64,000 nucleotides of DNA, from the NCBI GenBank assembly GCA_027494165.1, contig JAOSJM010000001.1, positions 372,001-436,000 on the forward strand, given 5' to 3'. Each line of letters begins with the position of its first letter. The first letter of the stretch is position 1. This stretch comes from Acidimicrobiia bacterium. Its GTDB lineage: Bacteria > Actinomycetota > Acidimicrobiia > IMCC26256 > JAOSJM01. Of the stretch, positions 1-7,706 are shown one piece after another. The notes under the pieces are model-generated. The model had not been told where the DNA came from. It searched no databases and saw only the letters and a program-made list of their open reading frames with translations. Both the position numbers and the translations under genes were made by a program.

Positions 1-1
1 C

Positions 2-334
2 GGGCACCTCGTCCTCGACGTCGATCTCGTGCACGACCGCCTCGGCGAACTCGGCCTGCTCCTCGGGCACGAGCAGCGTGCCCGAGGCGTCGCCGCCGGG
101 GCCGGTCCACTCCACCATCACCGTGATCCCGGCCGTCTCGAGCCTCCGCCGCAGGATCTGCGCGGAGAGCCGCGGCCACTCGCCCAGCTCCACCAGGTCG
201 CCGACGTCGTCCGCGGCGCCGTAGGTCCCGTCGGGAGGGTTCGGTTGGAGGGCCACCCGGCAGTCGGCGCAGGACCGGGAGCCGGCCACGTACTCCGCCC
301 CGCAGGAGGGGCACCACAGGGTCGGGCTGTCCAT
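2..334 (-). CDS. Zinc-ribbon protein with DUF2007-like tail (partial)
   Basis: Reading leftward from an ATG at 334, the frame stays open to the window edge, so the C-terminus is missing. The first ~25 residues hold a zinc ribbon, CPSC at residues 8-11 and CADC at 23-26 (two CxxC knuckles). Next comes a segment (LGEWPRLSAQILRRRLETAG) followed by an acidic tail. This is the layout of small actinobacterial proteins whose second half is a DUF2007-like 'putative signal transducing' fold. It diverges from rimO with a 64-bp gap, so the two promoters must lie within that gap. No enzymatic role can be assigned. The zinc ribbon is seen directly; the DUF2007 assignment is inference. Confidence 0.6.
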   Translation of the reverse strand, partial: MDSPTLWCPSCGAEYVAGSRSCADCRVALQPNPPDGTYGAADDVGDLVELGEWPRLSAQILRRRLETAGITVMVEWTGPGGDASGTLLVPEEQAEFAEAVVHEIDVEDEVP

Positions 335-398
335 CGGCTGATTCCCGTCGACGATGACGACCGGGTCAGTCTAGGGAAGGCGCCTGTACGATGGGGCC

Positions 399-1757
399 GT
401 GACCACGGCCTCCCGCCGGGCGCGACCGGCGCGCTTCTTCGTCGAGACCCTCGGCTGCCCCAAGAACGTGGTCGACTCGGAGAAGGTCGTCGCATCGCTG
501 GAGGCCGACGGGCTGTCGCCGGCCGCGTCGCCCGGCGAGGCCGACCTCGTCGTCGTCAACACCTGCGCGTTCGTCGAGGCCGCCCGGGTCGAGTCGGTGG
601 AGACCGTCCTCGCCCTGGCCGCGGCCCGCAGGCCGGGGGCCCGCCTCGTCGTCACCGGGTGCCTGGCGGAGCGCTACGGGTCCGAGCTCGCCGAGGCCCT
701 CCCCGAGGCCGACGCGGTCGTCGGCTTCGAGGGTGAGGGTTCGCTGTCCGAGGTGCTGGTCGACCCGCCCCGGCGCAAGCCCGTGGGCGTCCGCGATCTG
801 CTCGAGCTGCCCCGCCCGGCCCCGACCGCGCCGTGGGCCTACCTCAAGGTCGCCGAGGGCTGCGACCGCGCCTGCGCGTTCTGCGCCATCCCCTCCTTCC
901 GGGGCCCGCAGCGGTCGCGCCCGGCCGAGGCGGTCGTGTCCGAGGCCCGCGCCCTGGTGGAGGGCGGAGCCGCCGAGCTCGTGCTCGTGGCCCAGGACCT
1001 CGCCTCGTACGGTCGCGACGCGGGCGAGCCCGGGGCCCTGGCCCCGTTGCTCCACCGGCTCGACGCGCTGCGACCCGACGGCCTGGTCCGGATCCGCCTC
1101 CTCTACCTCTACCCGAGCGAGGTCCGCGGGCCGCTGCTCGCGTCGATGCTCGACCTCCCCTCGGTCGTGCCCTACCTCGACCTGTCCCTCCAGCACGCCG
1201 CGCCCGCGCTGCTCCGACGGATGCGACGCTGGGGGAGCGGCGACCGCTTCCTCGAGCTCGTGGAGGGCATCCGGGCCGAGGTGCCCGGGGCGGCGTTCCG
1301 GTCGTCGTTCATCGTCGGGTTCCCGGGCGAGACCGAGGACCACCACGAGGAGCTGCTCGGGTTCCTGCGCGCCGCGGAGCTCGACTGGGCCGGGTTCTTC
1401 GCCTTCTCGCCCGAGGACGGCACCCCGGCGGCCGACCTCGACGGCGCGGTGCCCGCCGACGTCGTGGGCGAGCGGCTGCGCGAGCTCGGCGAGGTCCAGG
1501 ATCCCGTCACCGCGAGCCTGCGTGACGCCCTCGTCGGGGCCGAGGTCGAGGTGCTCGTCGACCGCGTCGACGACGACGGCGCGCCGGTGGGGCGCACGCA
1601 CCGGGAGGCTCCCGAGATCGACGGTGTCGTGCGGCTGGCCCGGGGCCCGGCGCGGCCGGGCGACCTCGTGCGGGCCCGGGTCGTGGGCGCGGTCGGTCCC
1701 GATCTCGTGGCGGAGCCGGCCCCCGTCGCCGGCGCGCGCCGGGAGGGGGCGGCGTGA
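399..1757 (+). CDS. rimO: Ribosomal protein uS12 methylthiotransferase RimO
   Basis: Radical-SAM enzyme that adds a methylthio group to the conserved aspartate of ribosomal protein S12. The N-terminal MTTase domain carries the RimO-diagnostic LGCPKNVVDSE, with further cluster cysteines in NTCAF and TGCLAE. The radical-SAM cluster is CDRACAFC, followed by the usual (A)IPSFRG. A TRAM-like C-terminal portion (LRDALVGAEVEVLVD onward) completes the protein. Length, 452 aa, is normal. The GTG start at 399 is chosen because it directly precedes the conserved domain and has a purine-rich AGGGAAGG about 20 bases upstream. The stop overlaps the pgsA start in GTGA, so translational coupling is likely. 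It is distinguished from MiaB, which is a separate gene at 14817. Confidence 0.95.
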   Translation: MTTASRRARPARFFVETLGCPKNVVDSEKVVASLEADGLSPAASPGEADLVVVNTCAFVEAARVESVETVLALAAARRPGARLVVTGCLAERYGSELAEALPEADAVVGFEGEGSLSEVLVDPPRRKPVGVRDLLELPRPAPTAPWAYLKVAEGCDRACAFCAIPSFRGPQRSRPAEAVVSEARALVEGGAAELVLVAQDLASYGRDAGEPGALAPLLHRLDALRPDGLVRIRLLYLYPSEVRGPLLASMLDLPSVVPYLDLSLQHAAPALLRRMRRWGSGDRFLELVEGIRAEVPGAAFRSSFIVGFPGETEDHHEELLGFLRAAELDWAGFFAFSPEDGTPAADLDGAVPADVVGERLRELGEVQDPVTASLRDALVGAEVEVLVDRVDDDGAPVGRTHREAPEIDGVVRLARGPARPGDLVRARVVGAVGPDLVAEPAPVAGARREGAA

Positions 1758-2323
1758 GCGCCTCGGACACACCGGTCCGGCGGCGCTTCGGCCCGAGCGC
1801 CATCGCGACGCCGGCGAACGCGGTGACGGGGGTGAGGCTGCTCCTCGCCGTGCCGGTCCTGTGGGTCGTCCAGCAGCGCGGCGCCGGGTGGGGGACGTTC
1901 GTGGCGTGGACGCTGCTCGCCCTCACCGACCACGTCGACGGGTGGCTGGCCCGCCGCGACGGCACCACCCGCTCGGGGGCGTTCCTCGACCCTCTGGCCG
2001 ACAAGGTCCTGGCCATGGGTGGCTTCGTGGCCCTCGGCGCCCGGGGCGACGTGTCGTGGTGGCCGGTCGCGGTCATCGGCGGACGGGAGCTGGGCGTCTC
2101 GGTCTTCCGCTCGTACATGGGTCGCCGCGGGGTCTCGCTGCCGGCCCGCCGGCTCGGGAAGTGGAAGGCCAACCTGCAGTTCGCCGCGGTGGCGATCGTG
2201 CTGCTCCCGCCGGCCGCCGACCTCGTGGGGCTCCAGCAGGCGGTGCTGTGGGGCGCGGTGGCCCTCACCCTCCTGTCCGCCGCCGACCTCGTCCGCCACA
2301 CCCGGGCCGCGGCGCGCGCCTGA
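1754..2323 (+). CDS. pgsA: CDP-diacylglycerol--glycerol-3-phosphate 3-phosphatidyltransferase
   Basis: Integral membrane enzyme of phosphatidylglycerol synthesis. It shows the complete CDP-alcohol phosphotransferase signature DG-x2-AR-x8-G-x3-D-x3-D (DGWLARRDGTTRSGAFLDPL then AD) near residues 58-80, with all three catalytic/metal aspartates. Several hydrophobic helices flank it. The GTG start lies inside the rimO stop (4-base overlap), and the stop is 9 bases before cinA, so rimO-pgsA-cinA read as one operon. This pairing of pgsA with cinA is common in actinobacteria. Exact substrate (glycerol-phosphate rather than inositol-phosphate) is inferred from context and length (189 aa). Confidence 0.88.
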   Translation: MSASDTPVRRRFGPSAIATPANAVTGVRLLLAVPVLWVVQQRGAGWGTFVAWTLLALTDHVDGWLARRDGTTRSGAFLDPLADKVLAMGGFVALGARGDVSWWPVAVIGGRELGVSVFRSYMGRRGVSLPARRLGKWKANLQFAAVAIVLLPPAADLVGLQQAVLWGAVALTLLSAADLVRHTRAAARA

Positions 2324-2332
2324 GGTCCCCCG

Positions 2333-3565
2333 GTGCGCTGCGAGGTCCTGGCGGTCGGTACCGAGCTGCTGCTCGGCCAGGTCGTCGACACCAACAGCGC
2401 CTGGATCGGCGAGCAGCTCGCGGCCTACGGGATCGACAGCTTCGAGCACCGCCAGGTCGGCGACAACCTCGAGCGGGTGGTGGCGGCCCTGCGCGACCTC
2501 CTGCGCCACGCGGACGCCGTGATCGTGTGCGGGGGCCTGGGCCCCACCCCCGACGACCTCACCCGCGAGGCGCTGGCCGAGCTCATGGGCGCGCCGCTGC
2601 GCCGGCACCGGGACCTCGTGGAGCACATCGCCGCGATCTTCGGTGCCCGCGGGCGCGAGATGGCGCGCAACAACGAGCGGCAGGCCGACGTGCCCGAGGG
2701 GGCCTCGGTGATCGCCAACCCCATCGGCACCGCCCCGGGGCTGATCTGCCCGGTGGGCGACAGGGTCGTGTACGCGGTCCCGGGCGTGCCCTACGAGATG
2801 CAGCAGATGGTCCGGGACGCCGTGCTGCCCGACCTCCTGCGGCGCAGCGGCGAGCCGGCGGTCATCCGCTCGCGCTCCCTGCGGACGTGGGGAACGTCCG
2901 AGTCCGGGCTGGCCGAGATGATCGCCGACCGGGTCGACGCCCAGACCAACCCCACCATCGCCTTCCTCGCCCGGGGGATCGAGGGGATCGTGGTGCGGAT
3001 CACGGCGAAGGCCCGCGGCGACGAGGAGGCCCGGGCGCTCATCGCCGCCGAGGAGCGCGAGCTGCGGGCGATCCTCGGCGACCTCGTCTTCGGGGTCGAC
3101 GGCGAGACGATGGAGCACGCCGTCCTGGAGCGCCTCCGGAGGCGGGGCTGGACGCTGGGGGCCGCCGAGTCGGTGACCGGTGGCCTGGTGGGCGCCCGGA
3201 TCGCCGACGTGCCGGGGGCGAGCGAGGTGTTCCGGGGATCGGTGGTCGCCTACGCCACGGACGTGAAGCGCTCGGTGCTGGGGGTCACCGCCGAGCACGT
3301 CGTGAGCGAGGAGTGCGCGCGCCAGATGGCCGAGGCCGCGCGCCACGTGCTCGGGGCCGACGTGGGGATCGCCGTCACCGGGGTCGCCGGCCCCACCGAG
3401 CAGGACGGCCAGCCCGTGGGGACCGTCTGGTTCGGCCTGGCCGTGCCGGGCTGCCCGACCGAGGCGGTGTCGGTCCGTCTCCCCGGCGACCGCGAGCGGA
3501 TCCGGCAGTTCTCGACGATCTCGCTGCTCGACCTGCTGCGCCGTCGGCTCGACGCGCTCGGGTGA
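2333..3565 (+). CDS. cinA: CinA-family protein (competence/damage-inducible; NMN deamidase type)
   Basis: Two-domain CinA of normal length (410 aa). The N-terminal MoaB/MogA-like molybdopterin-binding domain starts RCEVLAVGTELLLGQ and has GGLGPTPDDLTREAL. The C-terminal domain, homologous to nicotinamide-nucleotide amidase, begins near residue 265 and has AAESVTGG followed by VTGVAGPT. Members hydrolyse NMN to NaMN and/or ADP-ribose, salvaging pyridine nucleotides. The GTG start at 2333 follows a GAGGT Shine-Dalgarno. The gene ends 43 bases before thpR. In actinobacteria cinA commonly sits directly upstream of recA, as here. Confidence 0.92.
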   Translation: MRCEVLAVGTELLLGQVVDTNSAWIGEQLAAYGIDSFEHRQVGDNLERVVAALRDLLRHADAVIVCGGLGPTPDDLTREALAELMGAPLRRHRDLVEHIAAIFGARGREMARNNERQADVPEGASVIANPIGTAPGLICPVGDRVVYAVPGVPYEMQQMVRDAVLPDLLRRSGEPAVIRSRSLRTWGTSESGLAEMIADRVDAQTNPTIAFLARGIEGIVVRITAKARGDEEARALIAAEERELRAILGDLVFGVDGETMEHAVLERLRRRGWTLGAAESVTGGLVGARIADVPGASEVFRGSVVAYATDVKRSVLGVTAEHVVSEECARQMAEAARHVLGADVGIAVTGVAGPTEQDGQPVGTVWFGLAVPGCPTEAVSVRLPGDRERIRQFSTISLLDLLRRRLDALG

Positions 3566-3608
3566 CCGTGGGCACCGCGGCCCCGGTCGGCCCGGTGGTG
3601 GAGCCGGG

Positions 3609-4169
3609 ATGACCTCCCTGGCCCGCGCCTTCGTGGCGGTGGTGCCGCCGCCGGGGGTGCTGGCGGCGGTGGCGCAGCGCTCGGCCGCGGCCCGCGACCA
3701 CGGATCCGGCTGGCGCTGGACCGGGCCGGACCAGTGGCACGTGACCGTCCAGTTCCTCGGACCCGTGGCCGACCTGGAGGCCCTCGAGGCCGCGGCCCGG
3801 GATGCGCTGGCGCCCCTGGCGCCGGTGGAGCTGCGCCTCGGAGGCGGAGGGGCGTTCCCGTCGCCCCGGCGGGCGTCGGTGCTCTGGATCGGGGTGGTGG
3901 AGGGCGCCGAGGCGCTCGGCCGGGTGGCCGTCGCGCTCGGCGAGGCCCTGGCGCCCCTCGGCCACCCGCCCGACGACCGGCGGTTCCACCCGCACCTGAC
4001 CCTCGCCCGCCTCCGGCGACCGGGCCCCGCGACCCGCGCGGTGGAGGCGCTGGGGACGGAGCCCGCGGGGCCCCGCTGGCGCGCCACGGAGCTCGTGCTG
4101 TTCGAGAGCATCACCCGGGACACGGGCGCCGAGCACCGTGTGCGGGCCCGGCTCCCGCTGGACGGCTGA
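3609..4169 (+). CDS. thpR: RNA 2',3'-cyclic phosphodiesterase ThpR
   Basis: 2H phosphoesterase family, 186 aa. Both catalytic HxTx motifs are visible, HVTVQFLG (about residue 44) and HLTLAR (about residue 131), separated by the usual ~85 residues. The N-terminus RAFVAVVPP is typical of ThpR/LigT proteins. These enzymes open 2',3'-cyclic phosphates on RNA ends; the physiological substrate is not established for most members. It lies between cinA and recA on the same strand. Because the recA promoter and LexA operator follow its stop, it is unlikely to be the main source of recA transcript. Confidence 0.9.
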   Translation: MTSLARAFVAVVPPPGVLAAVAQRSAAARDHGSGWRWTGPDQWHVTVQFLGPVADLEALEAAARDALAPLAPVELRLGGGGAFPSPRRASVLWIGVVEGAEALGRVAVALGEALAPLGHPPDDRRFHPHLTLARLRRPGPATRAVEALGTEPAGPRWRATELVLFESITRDTGAEHRVRARLPLDG

Positions 4170-4215
4170 GCGGGCCACGCCGGCCCGGGCAGCCCCATGT
4201 TCCGCGCCGGGGTCC

Positions 4216-4244
4216 TTGATCCCGAACGGGTGTTCGTCTAACGT
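4216..4244 (+). promoter_or_regulatory. recA promoter with embedded LexA operator (SOS box 4223-4236)
   Basis: The operator CGAAC-GGGT-GTTCG (4223-4236) is a perfect match to the actinobacterial SOS box CGAAC-N4-GTTCG. It is enclosed by a -35-like TTGATC (4216-4221) and a -10-like TAACGT (4239-4244) with a 17-bp spacer. A LexA dimer here would block RNA polymerase directly. The operator match is seen; the -35/-10 assignment is inference. Confidence 0.85.
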
Positions 4245-4248
4245 GCTG

Positions 4249-4272
4249 ACACGCGTGGAATTCCACGCGTGT
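4249..4272. repeat. Perfect 24-bp palindrome in recA leader
   Basis: Two 12-base arms (ACACGCGTGGAA and its reverse complement) meet with no loop, 12 bases downstream of the SOS box. With the predicted -10 element at 4239-4244 it covers or immediately follows the transcription start. It could be a second operator or a cruciform/hairpin in the recA 5' UTR. It does not match the LexA consensus. Confidence 0.8.
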
Positions 4273-4400
4273 GGCTGCGAGCATCGACGGACACCCCGAC
4301 TCGACCACCGACGGTTCCCGTCACACCCCGCCCGTAGGGTGAGCGGGACGCAGCGGTGCTTCCCCAGGCCCACGGACCCACACCCGAGGAGAGACCCACG

Positions 4401-6521
4401 GTGGAACGCGACAAGGCCCTCGAGATGGCCCTCGGCCAGATCGAGAAGCAGTTCGGCAAGGGCTCGATCATGCGCCTGGGGGACCAGACCCACGTCGGGG
4501 TCGAGGCGATCCCCACCGGCGCCCTGGCGCTCGACCTCGCCCTCGGCATCGGGGGCCTGCCCCGGGGCCGGGTCGTCGAGATCTACGGCCCCGAGTCGTC
4601 GGGGAAGTCGACCCTCGCCATGCACGTCGTGGCCGAGGCGCAGCGCAACGGCGGGGTGTGCGCCTACATCGACGCCGAGCACGCCATGGACCCGGTGTAC
4701 GCCGCGGCCATCGGCGTCAACGTCGACGAGCTGCTCATCTCCCAGCCCGACACCGGCGAGCAGGGGCTCGAGATCGCCGACATGCTCGTGCGCTCGGGCG
4801 CGCTCGACGTCGTGGTCATCGACTCGGTGGCAGCCCTCGTGCCCCGGGCCGAGATCGAGGGCGAGATGGGCGACGCGCACGTGGGCCTCCAGGCCCGGCT
4901 CATGAGCCAGGCCCTCCGCAAGCTCACGGCCAACCTCAACCGCTCCCGCACCATCGCCGTCTTCATCAACCAGCTCCGCGAGAAGATCGGTGTGATGTTC
5001 GGCTGCCTGTCCTACGGCACCCGGGTCACGCTGGCGGACGGGACGCAGGAGAAGATCGGCAAGATCGTCAACCAGCGGATGCCGGTCGAGGTCCTCTCCT
5101 ACGACCCGGAGGCCGGCGCCGTGGTCCCGAAGCGGGTGGTCGACTGGTTCGACAACGGCGTCACGGAGCAGTTCCTCCAGTTCACGGTGGCGAAGCCGGG
5201 CGGGAACGGCCGGGCCCAGTTCGCCTGCACCCCCAACCACCAGGTCCGCACGCCCGGTGGTTGGCGGGAGGCCCGGGAGCTCGCCGTCGGCGACCGCGTC
5301 CTGCAGGCGGTGCCCCACCACCTCTCCGACTTCCAGTGGCAGGTCGTCCTCGGCGGCCTCATGGGCGACGGCGCGCTGTCGCCGACAGGCAGCGGCCACG
5401 GCGCCCGGTTCCGGTGGGGCCACGGCGCCCGGCAGGCCGAGTACGGCGACTGGAAGGCTTCGCTCTTCGCCAACGTCGGGGTGAGCCGGTCGACCGACGC
5501 CGCCGGCGCCGTCCTCCACGACGTCCGACCTCTCCCCGAGCTCGCCGAGCTGCGCCGGGCGGTCTACGTCGGCGGCGAGAAGGTCTTCGGCTGGGACTAC
5601 CTCAAGGCGCTCACCCCGCTCTCGCTCGCGGTCTGGTACATGGACGACGGCACCTTCTCCCTGAGGACGGAGGGTTCCCGGGCCCGGACCCGCGAGGGGA
5701 GCGGACGCTCCGAGATCGGCGTCCAGGCCATGGACGCCACGACCCGGGTCCGGCTCGTCGACCACCTGCGTGACACCTGGGGGATCGCCCCGAGCCTCGT
5801 CGATCGGCGGGGGAAGGCCGTCCTCGTGTTCCTGGAGGACGAGACGGCGAAGCTCCACGCGCTCGTCGCGCCGTTCGTGCACCCGTCGATGCAGCACAAG
5901 CTCCTCCCACGCTTCCGCGGCCGGTTCGCGGTGGAGCCGGTCTTCGCCCCGATGCGCCACGAGCTCGTCCCGTTGCCCGTCACGAAGATCGCTCTCAAGC
6001 CGCCGACGAGGTCGATGCACCGCTTCGACATCGAGGTCGAGGGCAGCCACAACTACTTCGCCGACGGGGTGATGGTGCACAACTCACCCGAGACCACGCC
6101 GGGTGGACGGGCCCTGAAGTTCTACTCGTCGGTCCGTCTCGACATCCGCCGCATCGAGTCCATCAAGGACGGGGCCGAGGTGGTGGGGAACCGGGCCCGG
6201 GTGAAGGTGGTGAAGAACAAGTGCGCCGCCCCGTTCCGCCAGGCCGAGTTCGACATCATGTACGGCCGGGGCATCAGCCGTGAGGGATCGCTCCTCGACG
6301 TCGGTGTCGACCTCGGCATCGTGAAGAAGTCGGGCGCCTGGTTCACCTACGAGGGCGAGCAGCTCGGCCAGGGTCGGGAGAACGCCAAGCAGTTCCTGGC
6401 CGAGAACCTCGACCTCATGTTCGAGATCAGCGAGAAGATCCGCGGGGCGGTCGGGATCGGCGGGCCCCGCGAGGTCGTCCTCGACGACGACGCCGAGGAG
6501 CCGATCGACGCCGAGGGCTGA
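4401..6521 (+). CDS. recA: RecA recombinase precursor, interrupted by an intein
   Basis: RecA catalyses homologous strand exchange and stimulates LexA self-cleavage. The extein is about 346 aa: Walker [10 protein letters not shown] at residues 63-71, [12 protein letters not shown] (Walker B region), and after the intein [14 protein letters not shown] and the conserved C-terminal EYMYG-like region ([17 protein letters not shown]). The intein follows KIGVMFG. The GTG start at 4401 is preferred over the earlier in-frame ATG at 4356 because GAGGAGAG lies 8-15 bases upstream and the product then begins [11 protein letters not shown], as in other RecAs. Expression is SOS-controlled by the operator at 4223-4236. 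Downstream is a strong hairpin, and no recX follows, unlike many actinobacteria. Activity requires protein splicing. Confidence 0.97.
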   Translation: MERDKALEMALGQIEKQFGKGSIMRLGDQTHVGVEAIPTGALALDLALGIGGLPRGRVVEIYGPESSGKSTLAMHVVAEAQRNGGVCAYIDAEHAMDPVYAAAIGVNVDELLISQPDTGEQGLEIADMLVRSGALDVVVIDSVAALVPRAEIEGEMGDAHVGLQARLMSQALRKLTANLNRSRTIAVFINQLREKIGVMFGCLSYGTRVTLADGTQEKIGKIVNQRMPVEVLSYDPEAGAVVPKRVVDWFDNGVTEQFLQFTVAKPGGNGRAQFACTPNHQVRTPGGWREARELAVGDRVLQAVPHHLSDFQWQVVLGGLMGDGALSPTGSGHGARFRWGHGARQAEYGDWKASLFANVGVSRSTDAAGAVLHDVRPLPELAELRRAVYVGGEKVFGWDYLKALTPLSLAVWYMDDGTFSLRTEGSRARTREGSGRSEIGVQAMDATTRVRLVDHLRDTWGIAPSLVDRRGKAVLVFLEDETAKLHALVAPFVHPSMQHKLLPRFRGRFAVEPVFAPMRHELVPLPVTKIALKPPTRSMHRFDIEVEGSHNYFADGVMVHNSPETTPGGRALKFYSSVRLDIRRIESIKDGAEVVGNRARVKVVKNKCAAPFRQAEFDIMYGRGISREGSLLDVGVDLGIVKKSGAWFTYEGEQLGQGRENAKQFLAENLDLMFEISEKIRGAVGIGGPREVVLDDDAEEPIDAEG
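5004..6083 (+). other. RecA intein (360 aa, LAGLIDADG homing endonuclease)
   Basis: Splice block A starts [13 protein letters not shown] (Cys1). Block B has TPNH within [15 protein letters not shown]. Two LAGLIDADG-type motifs, [13 protein letters not shown] and [11 protein letters not shown], mark a dodecapeptide endonuclease. Block F is [17 protein letters not shown] and block G ends VMVHN, followed by Ser as the +1 nucleophile (SPETTPGG). All residues needed for splicing are present and the frame is intact. The insertion point, between MFG and SPETT, and the sequence resemble the RecA-b type intein known from mycobacteria such as M. leprae, not the M. tuberculosis RecA-a intein, which sits before CSPPFKQ. 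That comparison is from memory. Confidence 0.95.
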
Positions 6522-6561
6522 CCGGCTCGCCGCGGGCCGGCCGGTCCCGTCTTCGACCGGG

Positions 6562-6598
6562 GACGACCCGACCACCGGGGGCCGGTGGCCGGGTCGTC
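6562..6598. terminator. Bidirectional terminator between recA and the TSUP gene
   Basis: A strong inverted repeat: outer arms GACGACCCG (6562-6570) and CGGGTCGTC (6590-6598), inner arms CCACCGG and CCGGTGG around a three-base loop. It lies between the convergent recA and TSUP genes and overlaps the TSUP stop. No T-run follows, as is usual in such GC-rich DNA. Confidence 0.75.
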
Positions 6599-7319
6599 AG
6601 GCCACGGCCCGGAGGATCGCGACGACGCCGGTGACGGCGGCGAAGCCGAGGACCGCCGGGCGCAGCCAGCGGGCGTCGAGCCATCGGGTCGTGAGGCGGC
6701 TGGCCCACAGCCCGGCGAGCATCGCCGGAGCCAGCGCCAGGGCCAGGCCGACCTGGTCGCGGTCGACCTCGCCGGCCAGCGCCAGGGCGGTGAGCGACAT
6801 CGCGATCCCGACGAGGAAGGCCGACGCCAGCGTGGACCGGAGGGTGGGCCCGTCACGATGCTGGTAGAGGAGCGCGAGCGGGGGGCCGCCGATCGCGGTG
6901 GCGGTGCCCATGACGCCCGAGGCCAGACCGGCGATCAGCGCCGTGGGGCGGGTGACCGCGACGGGCGGGCTCGTCATGCTCATCACGACGGCGACGACGA
7001 CCACCGCCCCGACGAGGCCGAGCAGCGCGTCTCCCGACACGACCGCGACGATCCAGGCCCCCAGGACCGTGCCGGGGAGGCGCCCCATCGTGATCCAGAC
7101 GAACCCGCGCCGGTCGAGGGCGTGACGCTCGCGCCGGGCCATGAGGACCGTCATGGGGAGGGCGAGCAGGATGAGCGCGGTCGGCAGCGCGTCGGGGGCC
7201 ACGAGCGCGACGACGGGCACCGCGACGAGGTTGAGGCCGAAGCCGACGGACCCCTGGACGAGGCCGCCGGCGAGCGCGGCCGCCATCGCTGCGACCAGCT
7301 CCCCCAGCGACAGCTCCAC
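6597..7319 (-). CDS. TSUP-family (TauE/SafE-like) membrane transporter
   Basis: A 240-aa, very hydrophobic protein with about eight predicted membrane segments. The first carries the family motif GGLVQGSVGFGLN and the central one carries the second-half counterpart GVMGTATAIGGPPLALL. These are the two repeated halves of the sulfite exporter TauE/SafE (TSUP) superfamily, which moves sulfite, sulfonates or other small anions. The substrate cannot be told from sequence. The start is GTG 7319, behind GAGGGAGG. It is convergent with recA and divergent from nosZ across a 387-bp gap, so it is a stand-alone transcription unit. Confidence 0.85.
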   Translation of the reverse strand: MELSLGELVAAMAAALAGGLVQGSVGFGLNLVAVPVVALVAPDALPTALILLALPMTVLMARRERHALDRRGFVWITMGRLPGTVLGAWIVAVVSGDALLGLVGAVVVVAVVMSMTSPPVAVTRPTALIAGLASGVMGTATAIGGPPLALLYQHRDGPTLRSTLASAFLVGIAMSLTALALAGEVDRDQVGLALALAPAMLAGLWASRLTTRWLDARWLRPAVLGFAAVTGVVAILRAVA

Positions 7320-7572
7320 CGCGTCCTCCCTCGCCCCGAGCGCCGCGCAGCCTACGCCGGAGAGGGGCGCCGCGGCCGAGGTGGCCCCTCGAGCGTTCCG
7401 TGCTCATCCGGAGCGCCGGGGGCGGAGCGGTGACGGGTGTCACCCGCGGCGAATGGGGAGCGGGTGAGACCACGCGGATACGTTCAGGGGGCATGTCGCA
7501 CCCCACCGGACGCCGGTCCGCCCGGTTCGGGATCGAGCCGGTGTGAGCAGGTGGATGGCGTCGGGGCGGCGC

Positions 7573-7588
7573 TGTGCAACCCGTCACA
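7573..7588. promoter_or_regulatory. CRP/FNR-family-like operator upstream of nosZ
   Basis: TGTGC-AACCCG-TCACA matches nine of ten positions of the TGTGA-N6-TCACA consensus of CRP/GlxR-type regulators. It lies 118 bases before the nosZ start, in the 387-bp gap 7320-7706. This gap otherwise shows no gene; a weak TTGAGA near 7618 is the only other promoter-like element I see. A CRP/FNR-type activator would suit a respiratory operon, but the identity of the regulator is inference. Confidence 0.4.
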
Positions 7589-7706
7589 GGGCTTCGGGAC
7601 CTTCGGCCCTAGGCGCTTTGAGAACGTGTTCACATAGTGGGGACACGGGCAGGGCTGGGGTTCCGGCCCGTGTGATCTGGCATGCCACGAGCGAGGAGGG
7701 TGCGCG

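Noticed and set aside
172..4198. Long minus-strand open frames opposite rimO, pgsA, cinA and thpR
   Set aside because: High GC removes stop codons from antisense frames; compositions are Arg/Pro/Gly-rich with no domain.
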